From NCBI RefSeq assembly GCF_008370045.1, contig NZ_VOBN01000003.1:428294-492293 (forward strand): a DNA stretch of 64,000 nucleotides. The letters are read 5' to 3'. Under the pieces are notes generated by a model. It was not told where the DNA came from and did no database searches. It saw nothing but the letters and a program-made list of their open reading frames with translations. The position numbers and the translations under genes were made by a program. This document shows positions 33,441 to 42,130 of the stretch, piece after piece. How positions within the stretch are numbered: position 1 is the first letter of the stretch; each line of letters starts with the position of its first letter. The DNA comes from Pseudomonas sp. ANT_J12 (GTDB taxonomy: Bacteria; Pseudomonadota; Gammaproteobacteria; Pseudomonadales; Pseudomonadaceae).

Positions 33441-33709
33441 TCGACCATCTCCCGCGACTTCTGCTGCTCTGGGGTGAAGTCGCCGCGAAGGGGCATCAGG
33501 TTCTTTTCATGCTTGACTGCGTGCATGCATCTGAATTTGCAAAGCCATCCGCCAACCCCGGCCGTCGGCCTGAATTCGTAGACCTTGCCCGTCGTTGGCG
33601 ACACGATCAGGTCGCCAGGCATTACAAATCGCACCACCTCTGCGGTCTCGCCCAGATACCCGCCTGAAATCACCAGCGCCAGGTCGCCCGGCTTGAAGTT
33701 ATGGCGCAT
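33437..33709 (-). CDS. Small hypothetical protein, KOW/SH3-like
   Basis: 90 residues from ATG 33709 (overlaps ninB stop). MRHNFKPGDLALVISGGYLG, GETAEVVRFVMPGD and YEFRPTAGVGGWLCKF suggest a small SH3-like beta barrel. Function unknown. Confidence 0.6.
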   Translation of the reverse strand: MRHNFKPGDLALVISGGYLGETAEVVRFVMPGDLIVSPTTGKVYEFRPTAGVGGWLCKFRCMHAVKHEKNLMPLRGDFTPEQQKSREMVE

Positions 33710-34110
33710 CAGTACCGCCCTCCCCACTTGTCCTGCTCGGTCCACTTCACGCCGTGCTCGGCGCCGAAGGCATGCATCAACTCGAACAGATCGCTGAACC
33801 ACTTCTGGGATTGTTTGCGGGTCGAAACGGCCATCACCACAAAGCCGCCGTCGATACCGGGCTCCGCGCGCTGCTTCTCCAGCGAGGCACTGAAAAGGCA
33901 CTTCCAGTCCTCACTGGTCAGTTTCTTGCCGTGCCAGATCACTTGCTCGGAAACGTCCTTGAGCATTGCCCACATCTTCCGATTGCAGACGTCCGGACGC
34001 TTCTCGTCTTTGATCACGACCATCTTAGGTTTGGTGAAGTCGGATGCGTGGAGGTAGCCCATCAGGCGGGTGACGTCGCGCTGATCGCGGATTGCGAACT
34101 CTGTGCTCAT
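33709..34110 (-). CDS. ninB: NinB recombination mediator
   Basis: 133 residues of the NinB/Orf family, a single-stranded-DNA binding recombination mediator that can replace RecFOR. Typical segments: WAMLKDVSEQVIWHGKKLTS, EDWKCLFSASLEKQRAEPGI and STRKQSQKWFSDLFELMHAF, ending AEHGVKW. Couples to genes on both sides by 1-4 nt overlaps. Confidence 0.9.
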   Translation of the reverse strand: MSTEFAIRDQRDVTRLMGYLHASDFTKPKMVVIKDEKRPDVCNRKMWAMLKDVSEQVIWHGKKLTSEDWKCLFSASLEKQRAEPGIDGGFVVMAVSTRKQSQKWFSDLFELMHAFGAEHGVKWTEQDKWGGRY

Positions 34111-34817
34111 GACTGCTCTCCCTGGCCCATGACGGCGTCTATGTTGGCGTCCAGGTCGTCGCCGTTCAGCACCACATTGCTAGGTGTCTGGCCAGCAAAT
34201 ACCCCACCATGGCGAATGGTTTCAAGATCGCGCGCACGCAGCCAGCGATAGCGCTCGGCATCCTTGCGCAGCTCCTGCGCCAAGCCTTCCAGCTCGCTGG
34301 CGTCATCATCCATTTCACCGCCGAGAGCCGCTCCAACCGCACCAAAAGATATGGCAGCGTTGAGAAGCATCCGTTTATGCGACTCAAGATCTTTGAGCAA
34401 CGCCGCGTTCTGCGCCTCATACGCCTCGTAGCCGGTCTTGAGGCCGGCGTTCTCGGTGCGGAGCTGGTCGCGCTCACCCATGATTTCGCCAATAGCCCAG
34501 CTCAGGCCAAGCTTCGCGTCTTTCACCTCCCGCAGATCACCCTTCAACTTTTCGTTCTCGGTGATCAGGGCCAGGATCCCTGCCTTAGCCTCGCAGATGA
34601 ATTTCGCCTGATCACGGGTAGTTACCTCGACCAGCGTGTTGCCGTCGTAATGGTCGCCATCGATCTCGAAATCAGGCCCGTATACGCAGTAGAAGCCAGT
34701 CGAGCCGCCGCCCAGAGATTCACCCGATGGCCCATTGAAGAATGGCTCGGTATTGCTGTCGTAGTCGTAATCCGGGAATGCCTCAGCCAGCCGCTTCAAT
34801 TCGCCGTGGTCGCTCAT
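34107..34817 (-). CDS. Ea22-like hypothetical protein with coiled coil
   Basis: 236 residues. N-terminal segment with TGFYCVYGPDFEIDGDHYDG, a central coiled coil (ALITENEKLKGDLREVKDAK, then RDQLRTENAGLKTGYEAYE), and a C-terminal RYRWLRARDLETIRHGGVFA block seen in several phage early proteins. Function unknown. Confidence 0.6.
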   Translation of the reverse strand: MSDHGELKRLAEAFPDYDYDSNTEPFFNGPSGESLGGGSTGFYCVYGPDFEIDGDHYDGNTLVEVTTRDQAKFICEAKAGILALITENEKLKGDLREVKDAKLGLSWAIGEIMGERDQLRTENAGLKTGYEAYEAQNAALLKDLESHKRMLLNAAISFGAVGAALGGEMDDDASELEGLAQELRKDAERYRWLRARDLETIRHGGVFAGQTPSNVVLNGDDLDANIDAVMGQGEQS

Positions 34818-35143
34818 AGCTCGCCCTCATCATCAAAGTCTTGCGGGGTGCCGGCCTTCGCCAACAGAAGAACCTTCTCGGCCTTCTCCATCAGCTCTGG
34901 GTACTGATCATTCCAGTTTTGCTTGTAGGCCTTGGCCATCAGCTCTTCGAGCATTGCGAGCATTTGCGGAGCGGTGCGGATTAGGTAGGCGTTGGCCCAC
35001 GACTCATCACCGATCACGAACTTGATACCGTTGTGGTCCATAGCGCCAATCGTGGCGATCTCAAGCGGCTCACCATCTCGCTCTATGCTGACGCAATAGT
35101 CCTGGCGATCTACCAGCCATTCTTCTTTGGTGTGATTGCTCAT
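34814..35143 (-). CDS. Hypothetical early protein
   Basis: 109 residues from ATG 35143, coupled to the loader gene. MSNHTKEEWLVDRQDYCVSI, then GDESWANAYLIRTAPQMLAM and LEELMAKAY. The motif NAYLIRTAPQMLAMLEEL is frequent in small phage early proteins of unknown role. Confidence 0.6.
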   Translation of the reverse strand: MSNHTKEEWLVDRQDYCVSIERDGEPLEIATIGAMDHNGIKFVIGDESWANAYLIRTAPQMLAMLEELMAKAYKQNWNDQYPELMEKAEKVLLLAKAGTPQDFDDEGEL

Positions 35144-35964
35144 CACACGCCCTCCCCGTTGCCGCGCTGCGACTCCCAATTGAACAAAATCAACTTGCCG
35201 CCGTTCTCGCGCAGACGATCCACGACGCGGTCGCCCATGTACGTCGGCAGGTCTTCCCGGCCACGGTTGGAGATAACGATCGTCGGCTTCATGGCCTCGT
35301 AGCGGGAGTTGATCAGCTCGAACATCACCGTCCGCTCGAACTCCGTTGCGTTCTGCACGCCAACTTCGTCGAGGATCAGCAGGTCAGGTGCAGCGAAGAG
35401 CTGGTAGGCCTGCACCTCGTTGTGCGCGGTGTCCCGGTCGAACGATGCCTTGACGTGGCGAATCACGGCGCCGGCGGTGACATAGAGCGCTGTCAGGCCG
35501 AACTCGCGCATGACGTGGTTGCCGATGGCGGCGGCCAGGTGCGTCTTGCCGGTGCCGACATTGCCCAAGAGCATCAGGCTGCGGCCGCGCTGGGCGTGCA
35601 CCGGGAAGCCTTCGGCGTACTCGATGCAGATGGCCAGAGCGCTCTTCTGCCCAGGGTTTTCGGCGCGGAAGTTGGTGAAGCTGCGTTCAGCGAAGCGTGG
35701 CGGGATGCAGGACCGGCCCACCCGGGATTCGATGGCGCGCCGAGCGTTCTCGCGAGTCAACGCTTCCTGCTCGACACGATCAGCTTCAACCCGTTTCTCG
35801 TCGGCACAGCGCTGGCAGCCAGACCACACCGCCGAGCGAGCCTTACCCAGGCCGGTCAGGAAGTCGGTGAATTCGCCGTGCGTTGGGCACTGGCGCTTCT
35901 GAGATTCCAGGATCTGGCCGAACACGCCGATCACGCTCACGATGTTAGATGCGATACGAGCCAT
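35143..35964 (-). CDS. DnaC-like helicase loader
   Basis: 273 residues from ATG 35964, 9 nt after GAGG; an in-frame ATG at 35970 is too close to that SD. The N-terminal zinc finger CPTHG...CQRC (about residues 26-54) precedes an AAA+ ATPase: Walker A LGNVGTGKTHLA, Walker B DLLILDEVG, sensor IVISNR, Arg finger VVDRLREN. It should load the host DnaB helicase with the DUF1376 protein encoded upstream. Confidence 0.9.
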   Translation of the reverse strand: MARIASNIVSVIGVFGQILESQKRQCPTHGEFTDFLTGLGKARSAVWSGCQRCADEKRVEADRVEQEALTRENARRAIESRVGRSCIPPRFAERSFTNFRAENPGQKSALAICIEYAEGFPVHAQRGRSLMLLGNVGTGKTHLAAAIGNHVMREFGLTALYVTAGAVIRHVKASFDRDTAHNEVQAYQLFAAPDLLILDEVGVQNATEFERTVMFELINSRYEAMKPTIVISNRGREDLPTYMGDRVVDRLRENGGKLILFNWESQRGNGEGV

Positions 35965-36703
35965 CGGCATTCACCTCGAGGTTTGCGGCGTGGTCAATCT
36001 GGTCCAGCTCGGTGTGGCGGGACTTGCCGGGGAACTGGTGCACGTTGCTGGCGACCTTGACCTCGTCTTCCCAGCGCTTGCCGTTGAGCCAGGTGGTTGG
36101 CAGCGGGATGTACTTGCCGCTGTCCTTGAGCCAGTCAGCGGAAACAACTTGCACAGACAGGCCTTTGGCAATCAGAGCGAACAAGTCTTCAGTGACCTTC
36201 AGCTTCACCCAAGCCTTCTGCGCTTTTGCTTTGTCCTGCTTGCGCGGGTACAGCGCCCAGAACTTCGGGAACAGGTCGCCCGTCGTCGCTTGCGACGTAG
36301 GCTTTTGATCTATTGGTTCTTGGTTAATGGTTAGTGGTTCTTGGTTAGGTGCCGATTCGTTCACGCTTGGTGCACGCTTCGTGCGCTTGGCTGCTTCGCG
36401 ATTTGCGGCAATCTCTTTGTTTTTCAGTGATATGGCGTGATAAGCGTCGATCTCATCCTGAATACGGAGCTGCACGTAACGACCATCAATGAGATCGAAG
36501 AACTTGCGCAAAACAAGCTCAACTGCGCCGATTTCTTCCTTGCTTCTGGCCCAGCACCAGTCGATTGCTTCTTCCATCGTGGGGAAGCGTTCACGGTCGT
36601 AGCACGCATCGAGCAAGAGCGTGTACGCACCGTGCTCAAGCATGGTCAGGCGGCCAGCCTTCTTGTGGTAGTCGCCAATGTTTCGCTTGAAGTAATGCAT
36701 CAT
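35945..36703 (-). CDS. Phage replication initiator (DUF1376)
   Basis: 252 residues from ATG 36703 (SD AGGGGG). The N-terminal DUF1376 domain has HYFKRNIGDYHKKAGRLTML and EHGAYTLLLDACYDRERFP. The middle is low complexity with the repeat-like NQEPLTINQEPIDQKP. The C-terminal region (PKFWALYPRKQDKAKAQKAW, then PTTWLNGKRWEDE) is a DnaT/replication O-like domain. Overlaps the loader gene start, as in lambda O-P. Confidence 0.82.
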   Translation of the reverse strand: MMHYFKRNIGDYHKKAGRLTMLEHGAYTLLLDACYDRERFPTMEEAIDWCWARSKEEIGAVELVLRKFFDLIDGRYVQLRIQDEIDAYHAISLKNKEIAANREAAKRTKRAPSVNESAPNQEPLTINQEPIDQKPTSQATTGDLFPKFWALYPRKQDKAKAQKAWVKLKVTEDLFALIAKGLSVQVVSADWLKDSGKYIPLPTTWLNGKRWEDEVKVASNVHQFPGKSRHTELDQIDHAANLEVNADGSYRI

Positions 36704-37032
36704 GCGACCCCCTGGGTGCATTCGGCTGCGTCGTGACGCTCGACTGCACGAACGGACAGCTTGAGCTTGCGCTTCGCTGTGTTGGCGGCTTGGCGGGCGT
36801 TGCAGCGGGAGATATATAGGTGGCGAGTCGCATCGATGACCGGTAGGAATTCTTCAACTTCCGGATTGATCGGACGGCGATCGCCAAATGGGCGGCCATG
36901 CTCTTCGAAGAAGTCGGCATAGCCTTGATCCAGGCGGCGCTGGGCTTCGGCCAGGTCGTCGATGGCGCGCTGGTGATCCAGTGCGCGGTCGGCAACGCGA
37001 AGGACGAGCTGAAGACGTTCGGTGGTAATCAC
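36700..37032 (-). CDS. Hypothetical early protein
   Basis: 110 residues from GTG 37032, overlapping the Rha/KilAC stop (GTGA). Highly helical and charged: VITTERLQLVLRVADRALDH, AIDDLAEAQRRLDQGYADFF. Unrecognised family. Confidence 0.55.
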   Translation of the reverse strand: MITTERLQLVLRVADRALDHQRAIDDLAEAQRRLDQGYADFFEEHGRPFGDRRPINPEVEEFLPVIDATRHLYISRCNARQAANTAKRKLKLSVRAVERHDAAECTQGVA

Positions 37033-37889
37033 AGCAAACCTCCGAGCAGATCGGCATCACGGCGCGCCCAGATGGCTTGAAGCTTGGTCAGGCCTTTGCC
37101 GGTCACCCGTGGCGTGGATACAGTGGTCTTGCCGTTCTCGGGATGCTCAAAGGTGCTGAGCTTCGCTGTCAGGTAGCCGGATTCGATCGGACCTTGCATC
37201 GGTTCGTTTTTGCGGAGGGTGACCCAGCGGCGCTGACGCAGGAATGCCATCAACCGGTTCTGGCCGGTGCCGATCAGCTTTGCGGCCTCGGCCACCGAGT
37301 AGGTTTCGTGTGTGACAGTGACGGCGTCGAAAAAGGCTGTCTTCGGCGCGTCGGCAGCGACCTTCTGCTCAAGCATCAGGTTTTCATTCGAAAGCTCCGT
37401 GTTGTCAGCTTCCAGGGCGACGACCTTCTTCACGTTGTCGGTGAGCAAGGCCAGCAATGTGCGTGGGTCGCTTAGGGCGGCGGTGTAATCAAAGTTCGGC
37501 TTGGCGTGAACCAGGCGCCAGAAGTCTTTAACGAGGCGCTTTTTGAACTCGCGAACAATCGAGCTATTGCGCATGTAGGTGAGGATGAGCGTCGACTGCT
37601 GCTCATTGAGGACGGCGTACTCAGTCGGCGATCCACCGCCTTGTGCCCTTTTTGCCACATGGATTTCAAATCCGAGTGGCCCGAACTCCTGAAGATCGGA
37701 CTGGTAAGTGCGGGCCAACTTGATGACGCTGGCATGATCCACTTCACACCCTGCTGCGATGGCAAGAGTGGTTGTAACCGCCTCGCCATCTACAAGGCTG
37801 ACGATTTCAGTCCGCGACACGTTTTCCGAATTAACAAAACGTGTCGCGACATTGGTCTGGGTATTTACAGAAGCGCTTGAAATCTGCAT
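37029..37889 (-). CDS. Rha + KilAC antirepressor-like protein
   Basis: 286 residues. Rha-like N-terminal domain (about 30-130): EVDHASVIKLARTYQSDLQE, GFEIHVAKRAQGGGSPTEYA, TLILTYMRNSSIVREFKKRL. C-terminal KilAC (ANT) domain from about residue 185: FFDAVTVTHETYSVAEAAKL, IGTGQNRLMAFLRQRRWV. It is the first gene after the cII-like gene and a terminator, so its expression may depend on read-through. Confidence 0.82.
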   Translation of the reverse strand: MQISSASVNTQTNVATRFVNSENVSRTEIVSLVDGEAVTTTLAIAAGCEVDHASVIKLARTYQSDLQEFGPLGFEIHVAKRAQGGGSPTEYAVLNEQQSTLILTYMRNSSIVREFKKRLVKDFWRLVHAKPNFDYTAALSDPRTLLALLTDNVKKVVALEADNTELSNENLMLEQKVAADAPKTAFFDAVTVTHETYSVAEAAKLIGTGQNRLMAFLRQRRWVTLRKNEPMQGPIESGYLTAKLSTFEHPENGKTTVSTPRVTGKGLTKLQAIWARRDADLLGGLL

Positions 37890-37927
37890 GATTCACCTCA
37901 CAGATGCTTTACAGTTGTATGCAGTTG

Positions 37928-37956
37928 GAAAAACCGCCGGGCCTGGCGGTTTTTTT
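37928..37956. terminator. Terminator between cII-like and Rha/KilAC genes
   Basis: ACCGCC/GGCGGT stem with a 6-nt loop. T-runs follow on both strands (TTTTTTTC on plus, TTTTTCC on minus). Its place corresponds to tR1 in lambda. Confidence 0.75.
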
Positions 37957-37987
37957 TCGCCTGCGATTTGTGCAAATTCGATGTTCA

Positions 37988-38419
37988 TCAGGCTGCCTTC
38001 AGCGATTCACGAAGAACGTGCAGCGCGTCGATGGCTTCCTGAATGGCTTTGTCGCCCTGGGCTTTTTCGTGCTGGCTGATGTGGTTGTCAGAAGCGGCGT
38101 CGAAGATCAGGCGACCCACGTCGCCGCACTCGGCAGTCAGATGACACAGCGCGGCCATGAGCGGTTTCGGCTCTGGGCGCTTGCGCAGCATCACGTCACA
38201 TTCGAACTGGTTGGCAAGTGCGCCCAGCACACTCAGGCGCCCTTCCAGCGGCAAGTGAGTCAGAACCATCCCCAGCATCTGGATATTCATCTTGTGATTC
38301 GCCCGGTTTGGGTTCGCACAATCCAGCAGAGTGGTTTCGTTCACCCCCATCCGCTTAGCCAGCGCAGTGCCGCCGTCAGCCTTAACTTCCCGATGCAGCG
38401 TTCTCTCAAATTCTTCCAT
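37988..38419 (-). CDS. CII-like phage regulator (CP76 family)
   Basis: 143 residues from ATG 38419 (SD AGAGGA). HTH-containing N-terminus GGTALAKRMGVNETTLLDCA followed by NPNRANHKMNIQMLGMVLTH, typical of the phage regulatory CII/CP76 family. The rest is helical with Cys/His (CHLTAECGDVGR). Expected to affect the lysis-lysogeny choice. Second or third gene after cro. Confidence 0.8.
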   Translation of the reverse strand: MEEFERTLHREVKADGGTALAKRMGVNETTLLDCANPNRANHKMNIQMLGMVLTHLPLEGRLSVLGALANQFECDVMLRKRPEPKPLMAALCHLTAECGDVGRLIFDAASDNHISQHEKAQGDKAIQEAIDALHVLRESLKAA

Positions 38420-38593
38420 TGCGAAATCCTCTCTTCTTCTCGCGTGGCACCGAGCCACTACATCCGCGATCATTCGTTCATCAACTGATCAAGGAAGATT
38501 CCATGACCTACTTTTCTTCTTGGACCCTAATGAGGTGCCAGCCCCGCCTGCCGCAATCGTTGCTGCGCTGGCCCCTAATAAGGGGCCGGGGTG

Positions 38594-38845
38594 TTACCTC
38601 ACAGGAAAAATTGAAACCACGTTTCCTGTCCGAGCTTCTTGCGCGTAGTGATCAGCGAGGCGTCTTCGCGGGGTTGTTTTATCCGTTGCGAGGCGAGCAG
38701 CGCTGCGCCGTTCAACCGCCTGTTCTGTCATCTGCAAAATCCGGTCAGCGAGTTGATCCATGCCGATACCAACCTCATCAGCCCAGCGCTCAAGCTCGTC
38801 CTTCTCGTCCTGCGTGTACTGCCCTACTTCAGGTGTTGCGGACAT
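38594..38845 (-). CDS. Small early hypothetical protein
   Basis: 83 residues from ATG 38845, SD GGAGGAGG. MSATPEVGQYTQDEKDELER, then GIGMDQLADRILQMTEQAVE. Acidic N-terminal half, basic C-terminal half. Lies between the RHH-like repeat protein and the cII-like gene. Unrecognised. Confidence 0.6.
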   Translation of the reverse strand: MSATPEVGQYTQDEKDELERWADEVGIGMDQLADRILQMTEQAVERRSAARLATDKTTPRRRLADHYAQEARTGNVVSIFPVR

Positions 38846-38867
38846 TGGTGCCTCCTCCATGGCCTGA

Positions 38868-39221
38868 TCAGGCGCTGAGCTTCTTGTCGTTGATCTGTGG
38901 ATTGGCGTCCTGCTCTCGCTTGGCTTGCAGGGCTGACCGGATGAGTTCGCGCACCAGCGCACCAGGTTGAATCTTCAGCTCGCGGGCCAGTTCGCCCAGC
39001 GCTGGAAAGCCGTCCAGTTCGGACGACTCGCCGTCATCTACCAATGGGAAGTACCCGTAATCCTCCTTGAACCGCAGGGCGGCCAAGGTGAGGTCGCGAA
39101 CCAAGGCGCCCGGCTGAAGCTCGCGAGCCAATGCTTCCACTTGGAGAGCGGCATAAGCGTCGTCATTGAGGCGCGACTTCAACTGGTGAGTGTTGCGATG
39201 CGTCTTGTTTTTGTAGGCCAT
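38868..39221 (-). CDS. Small protein with duplicated helical unit
   Basis: 117 residues. It contains two copies of a unit: LARELQPGALVRDLTLAAL and LARELKIQPGALVRELIRSAL, about 50 residues apart. The unit resembles the helical half of ribbon-helix-helix proteins, and the N-terminus (THQLKSRLNDDAYAALQVEA) could supply a strand. Probably a DNA-binding regulator located right after cro. Function not known. Confidence 0.6.
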   Translation of the reverse strand: MAYKNKTHRNTHQLKSRLNDDAYAALQVEALARELQPGALVRDLTLAALRFKEDYGYFPLVDDGESSELDGFPALGELARELKIQPGALVRELIRSALQAKREQDANPQINDKKLSA

Positions 39222-39257
39222 GGGTTCACTTCCGCTTTCGGTCTTGTTACGGGAGGT

Positions 39258-39497
39258 TCAGGCAGCGGCTTTCTTTGGGTGGGCTTCTGCGAGCAACCAA
39301 GACGGCTCGAATGGCTTTCCATTGGCGGCGGCCAGAGCGGCAATCCGTTCGGCATAGCGCGTCTCGCCGGTGTACTCGGTGCGTGGCAGGCAGTCAGCGG
39401 TAAGCCACTTGTAAACAGCCCGAGGGGATTTTCCGCAGGCCAGTGCAACCACTGGAACGCCGCCTGCGTCATCTATCGATTTCTTGAGCGGCCGCAT
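39258..39497 (-). CDS. Cro-like repressor
   Basis: 79 residues, MRPLKKSIDDAGGVPVVALA, HTH of the YdaS/Cro type (VPVVALACGKSPRAVYKWLT). SD CGGAGG 4 nt before ATG. Divergent from the CI gene with a shared operator region. It should shut down CI synthesis and early transcription. Confidence 0.8.
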   Translation of the reverse strand: MRPLKKSIDDAGGVPVVALACGKSPRAVYKWLTADCLPRTEYTGETRYAERIAALAAANGKPFEPSWLLAEAHPKKAAA

Positions 39498-39560
39498 AAG
39501 GCCTCCGAGTCAATTATGAACTTGCAGTACATATTATGTCGGAACTGAAAGTACATGCAA
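39498..39560. promoter_or_regulatory. cI-cro operator/promoter region
   Basis: Contains heptamer GTACATA (39527-39533), a short palindrome ACATA-T-TATGT (39529-39539), and GTACAT at 39551-39556. On minus, CCGACA and CATAAT with 18 bp between could form the cro promoter. On plus, TATTAT (39532-39537) is a candidate -10 for cI. The same GTACATA heptamer recurs at the other early promoter near 45.4 kb. Confidence 0.6.
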
Positions 39561-39580
39561 GCGCATGCGATATTGAACCT

Positions 39581-40444
39581 ATGGTTCAGATAGAAGATAT
39601 TCGCGCTGCATTTGTCGCCCGGCTGAAAAAAGCCTTATCAGCCCACGGCATAGATCAGTGGGGCGCAGGCGCACGCCTGGCTGAAATTGCCAAGGTCACC
39701 CCTAAAGCCTCCAGCAAGTGGCTAAACGGTGAGTCGTTGCCTGGGCCGGCCAAGATGAGCGCTATTGCTGGCGCGCTCGGAGTGAAAATCGAATGGCTGC
39801 AACATGGCGCCGGTGATGATCCAGGCTTTTTAAAGCTTGGGGATTCCGAGAATATCGGTAGCGAACACTCGTCAAGCTCAGCGGCAGATATCGTCCGGGG
39901 TATGATCGCAAAGCAAGGGAAAGGATTGTCTGAGGATGCTCGCAGGCGATTACTTGCAGCCGCTGAAGCCGACGATAGCGGCGCCATTGAAATCGACTAC
40001 TACCGCCCTGGCGCAGTCGGTGACGAAGTTTGGATTGCGCATTACGACGTCCGCGCCGCGATGGGCGGCGGGCAGATCCCTCACGATTACCCTGAGATGT
40101 TTCAGGACGTGCGCGTCAGCCCCCAGCATTTGCGCGAGATGGGCGTTGAATTCAAGGAGCACTTTCACCTGAAGATGGTGACGGGCTGGGGACAGTCGAT
40201 GGCGCCCACAATCAAGCACCGCGACCCGCTCTTGGTCGACGTGAGTGTTCGCGAGTTCTCAGGGGATGGAATCTACATGTTCTCTTGGGAAGGTCATCTC
40301 TACATCAAGCGCCTCCAGTGGATTGGCGACGACCAGATCAAGATGCTTTCCGATAACGAAAGGCATCCGCCGCAGACGATCAGGGCTGACGAGACCTTCA
40401 TCCAGGCGCGAGTGCTGCTGGTTTGGAATGCTCATCTGGTATGA
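39581..40444 (+). CDS. CI-type prophage repressor (LexA/S24 fold)
   Basis: 287 residues if started at ATG 39581; ATG 39536 is in frame but overlaps the likely -10. N-terminal HTH at about 31-52 (ARLAEIAKVTPKASSKWLNG). C-terminal S24 peptidase domain: catalytic Ser206 in GWGQSMAP and Lys243 in YIKRLQ, with a probable self-cleavage region around DVRAAMGGG (156-164). It maintains lysogeny and should be inactivated by RecA after DNA damage. Divergent from cro. Confidence 0.88.
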   Translation: MVQIEDIRAAFVARLKKALSAHGIDQWGAGARLAEIAKVTPKASSKWLNGESLPGPAKMSAIAGALGVKIEWLQHGAGDDPGFLKLGDSENIGSEHSSSSAADIVRGMIAKQGKGLSEDARRRLLAAAEADDSGAIEIDYYRPGAVGDEVWIAHYDVRAAMGGGQIPHDYPEMFQDVRVSPQHLREMGVEFKEHFHLKMVTGWGQSMAPTIKHRDPLLVDVSVREFSGDGIYMFSWEGHLYIKRLQWIGDDQIKMLSDNERHPPQTIRADETFIQARVLLVWNAHLV

Positions 40445-40448
40445 CTTC

Positions 40449-40688
40449 ATGACTCTCGCCAAACCCAACCAAGACCTCAAGCGCGACCTGCAAGGCACCG
40501 CCTCTGACCTCAAGTGGTCGGCGGTGGAGCTTATGCGCATTGCCGAACGATTGAGCCTGGCCGGCAACGAGGCTGATGCCCAGGCAGTGATCAGAATCTG
40601 CATAGTGATGCAGGCTGGAGAAGATCGGCTGGCGGGGTATGCGGAAGAGGTGAAGGCAGGAGTCATCAGCCGAACCAAAGCGCTGTAG
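40449..40688 (+). CDS. Small helical protein, paralogue A
   Basis: 79 residues from ATG 40449, 4 nt after cI. Helical: NQDLKRDLQGTASDLKWSAV, ELMRIAERLSLAG, GYAEEVKAGVIS. A diverged copy lies at 41069-41335 (shared pattern QELxxDL...W SxIEL...YAEExKAGxIxR). Function unknown; expressed with cI it would be present in the lysogen. Confidence 0.65.
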   Translation: MTLAKPNQDLKRDLQGTASDLKWSAVELMRIAERLSLAGNEADAQAVIRICIVMQAGEDRLAGYAEEVKAGVISRTKAL

Positions 40689-40727
40689 CGAGCATGGTAG
40701 TTGCACCGATTTAGAAGGAGCTAAGAA

Positions 40728-40994
40728 ATGCCGAGAGTCTATGGCAAGGTCGTTAAAAAGATCGAACGTCCATCCCTAAAGGCAGGTGACTGGATCACTG
40801 TTGAGGCTCAACGCTGCCTGGTGGTTCAGGCGCGGGAAACTGGTGGCCTGCAAGTGCTACTGAACTCGACCAATCCCGAGACTCGAGGAGTTGCTTGGAG
40901 CGTCAGTGAATGGGTATTTATTGGGGACAGACGCCCCAACGTCCTGGCTGACCCTCGGCTCGCGCCATTCGTTGAGATACTGAGGAAAGGTTGA
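40728..40994 (+). CDS. Small hypothetical protein
   Basis: 88 residues, SD AAGGAG. MPRVYGKVVKKIERPSLKAG, then RCLVVQARETGGLQVLLNST. Beta-rich, unrecognised. Lies between the two paralogous helical genes. Confidence 0.6.
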   Translation: MPRVYGKVVKKIERPSLKAGDWITVEAQRCLVVQARETGGLQVLLNSTNPETRGVAWSVSEWVFIGDRRPNVLADPRLAPFVEILRKG

Positions 40995-41068
40995 TTTTCA
41001 ACGGCTTGGACGGGCAGCACGGCTGATGATCACAAGCGTGCACCACGACCTCAAGGATTGGAAAGTAG

Positions 41069-41335
41069 ATGGCAGATCTAATCACAGGGCTCGATGGCCC
41101 CAGAACAGCCCAGCAGGAGCTGTTCTACGACCTTGAGGATGCCGCTGCAATCATCAACTGGTCAGTGATCGAGTTATCAGATATGGCTAGCCGGGCGACA
41201 GATGCTGGCCAGGCCGCTTTCCTTAAAAAAATGTGCTTGATGCTCGCCGCTGAGCAGGAAAAGCTGCGCAGCTACGCAGAGGAGGCGAAGGCTGGCAGGA
41301 TTGTACGGGGGGAAGGACGAGGCGCCCACCAATAA
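41069..41335 (+). CDS. Small helical protein, paralogue B
   Basis: 88 residues, MADLITGLDGPRTAQQELFY. Helices INWSVIELSDMASRATDAGQ and LRSYAEEAKAGRI are related to the 79-residue protein at 40449. Function unknown. Confidence 0.6.
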   Translation: MADLITGLDGPRTAQQELFYDLEDAAAIINWSVIELSDMASRATDAGQAAFLKKMCLMLAAEQEKLRSYAEEAKAGRIVRGEGRGAHQ

Positions 41336-41386
41336 GAAAGGTTTAAAAAAATACCAATTTGCATTTAGCTCAGGGATATTGAGGCA

Positions 41387-42130
41387 ATGCCGGACCTAGT
41401 AACCGCCGTGGAAATTGTTCGCCAAAGCCACCAAGGGATATCAATAAAACCTTTCATCATTCGTGCAGACGATGGTGAAACATACTTTGTCAAAGGGCTT
41501 TCTAAGTCAGGTGGTCCGGCCTTGATATCGGAGGTACTGGGTGCGGAACTGGGAAAAATTCTAGGCCTGCCGATTCCTCCTTGGAAAAAAATGGTAGTGC
41601 CTCAAGACCTGATCGATTTCAGTGTGATTCCAAACGTCTCTGACTTGGAGGGCGGACTGGCCTTTGCGTCTCAGGCGGTCGAAAACGCCGTTGACTTCAA
41701 CATTTCCAATTTAAAATCGACCCCTAGAGATCTGATGAGGAAGGTTCTTCTTTTTGATTGGTGGGTTCAAAACGGAGATCGAATCCTTGGTGCAATGGGA
41801 GGAAACGTTAACCTCATATTGGATAGTCGCGGAGATCTAGCCGTTATTGATCACAATCTGGCCTTTCATAACTGTTTCAATCCAAGCGAATTTCTTGAAG
41901 AGCATGTGTTTCGTGAGTGCCGTAAAGATTTTAGGGATTACCTCGTTCGTCAGGAATACACTGATATCTTAAGCAAGGCACTGTCGAATTGGGATAGGAT
42001 CACAGCCATTTTGACCGAAGATTGGCTCTATAGGGATTCAGACCACATCGACCTGACAGAGCCAACGCTAGCAAGCCGGCTAGAAATTCTGCAGATGTTC
42101 AAGGAAGAGCGATTCTGGGGGGCCCTATGA
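41387..42130 (+). CDS. HipA-like kinase (HipA_2)
   Basis: 247 residues. Nucleotide-binding Lys in ETYFVKGLSKSGG (about residue 36), catalytic region LLFDWWVQNGDRILGAMGGN with VNLILD, and VIDHNLAF as the metal-binding Asp. This is the compact HipA_2 family, shorter than HipA (about 440 residues) and without the N-terminal HipB-binding region. Its stop overlaps the DUF3037 ATG. The pairing suggests a two-gene toxin or defence unit; the function of the pair is not established. Confidence 0.8.
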   Translation: MPDLVTAVEIVRQSHQGISIKPFIIRADDGETYFVKGLSKSGGPALISEVLGAELGKILGLPIPPWKKMVVPQDLIDFSVIPNVSDLEGGLAFASQAVENAVDFNISNLKSTPRDLMRKVLLFDWWVQNGDRILGAMGGNVNLILDSRGDLAVIDHNLAFHNCFNPSEFLEEHVFRECRKDFRDYLVRQEYTDILSKALSNWDRITAILTEDWLYRDSDHIDLTEPTLASRLEILQMFKEERFWGAL

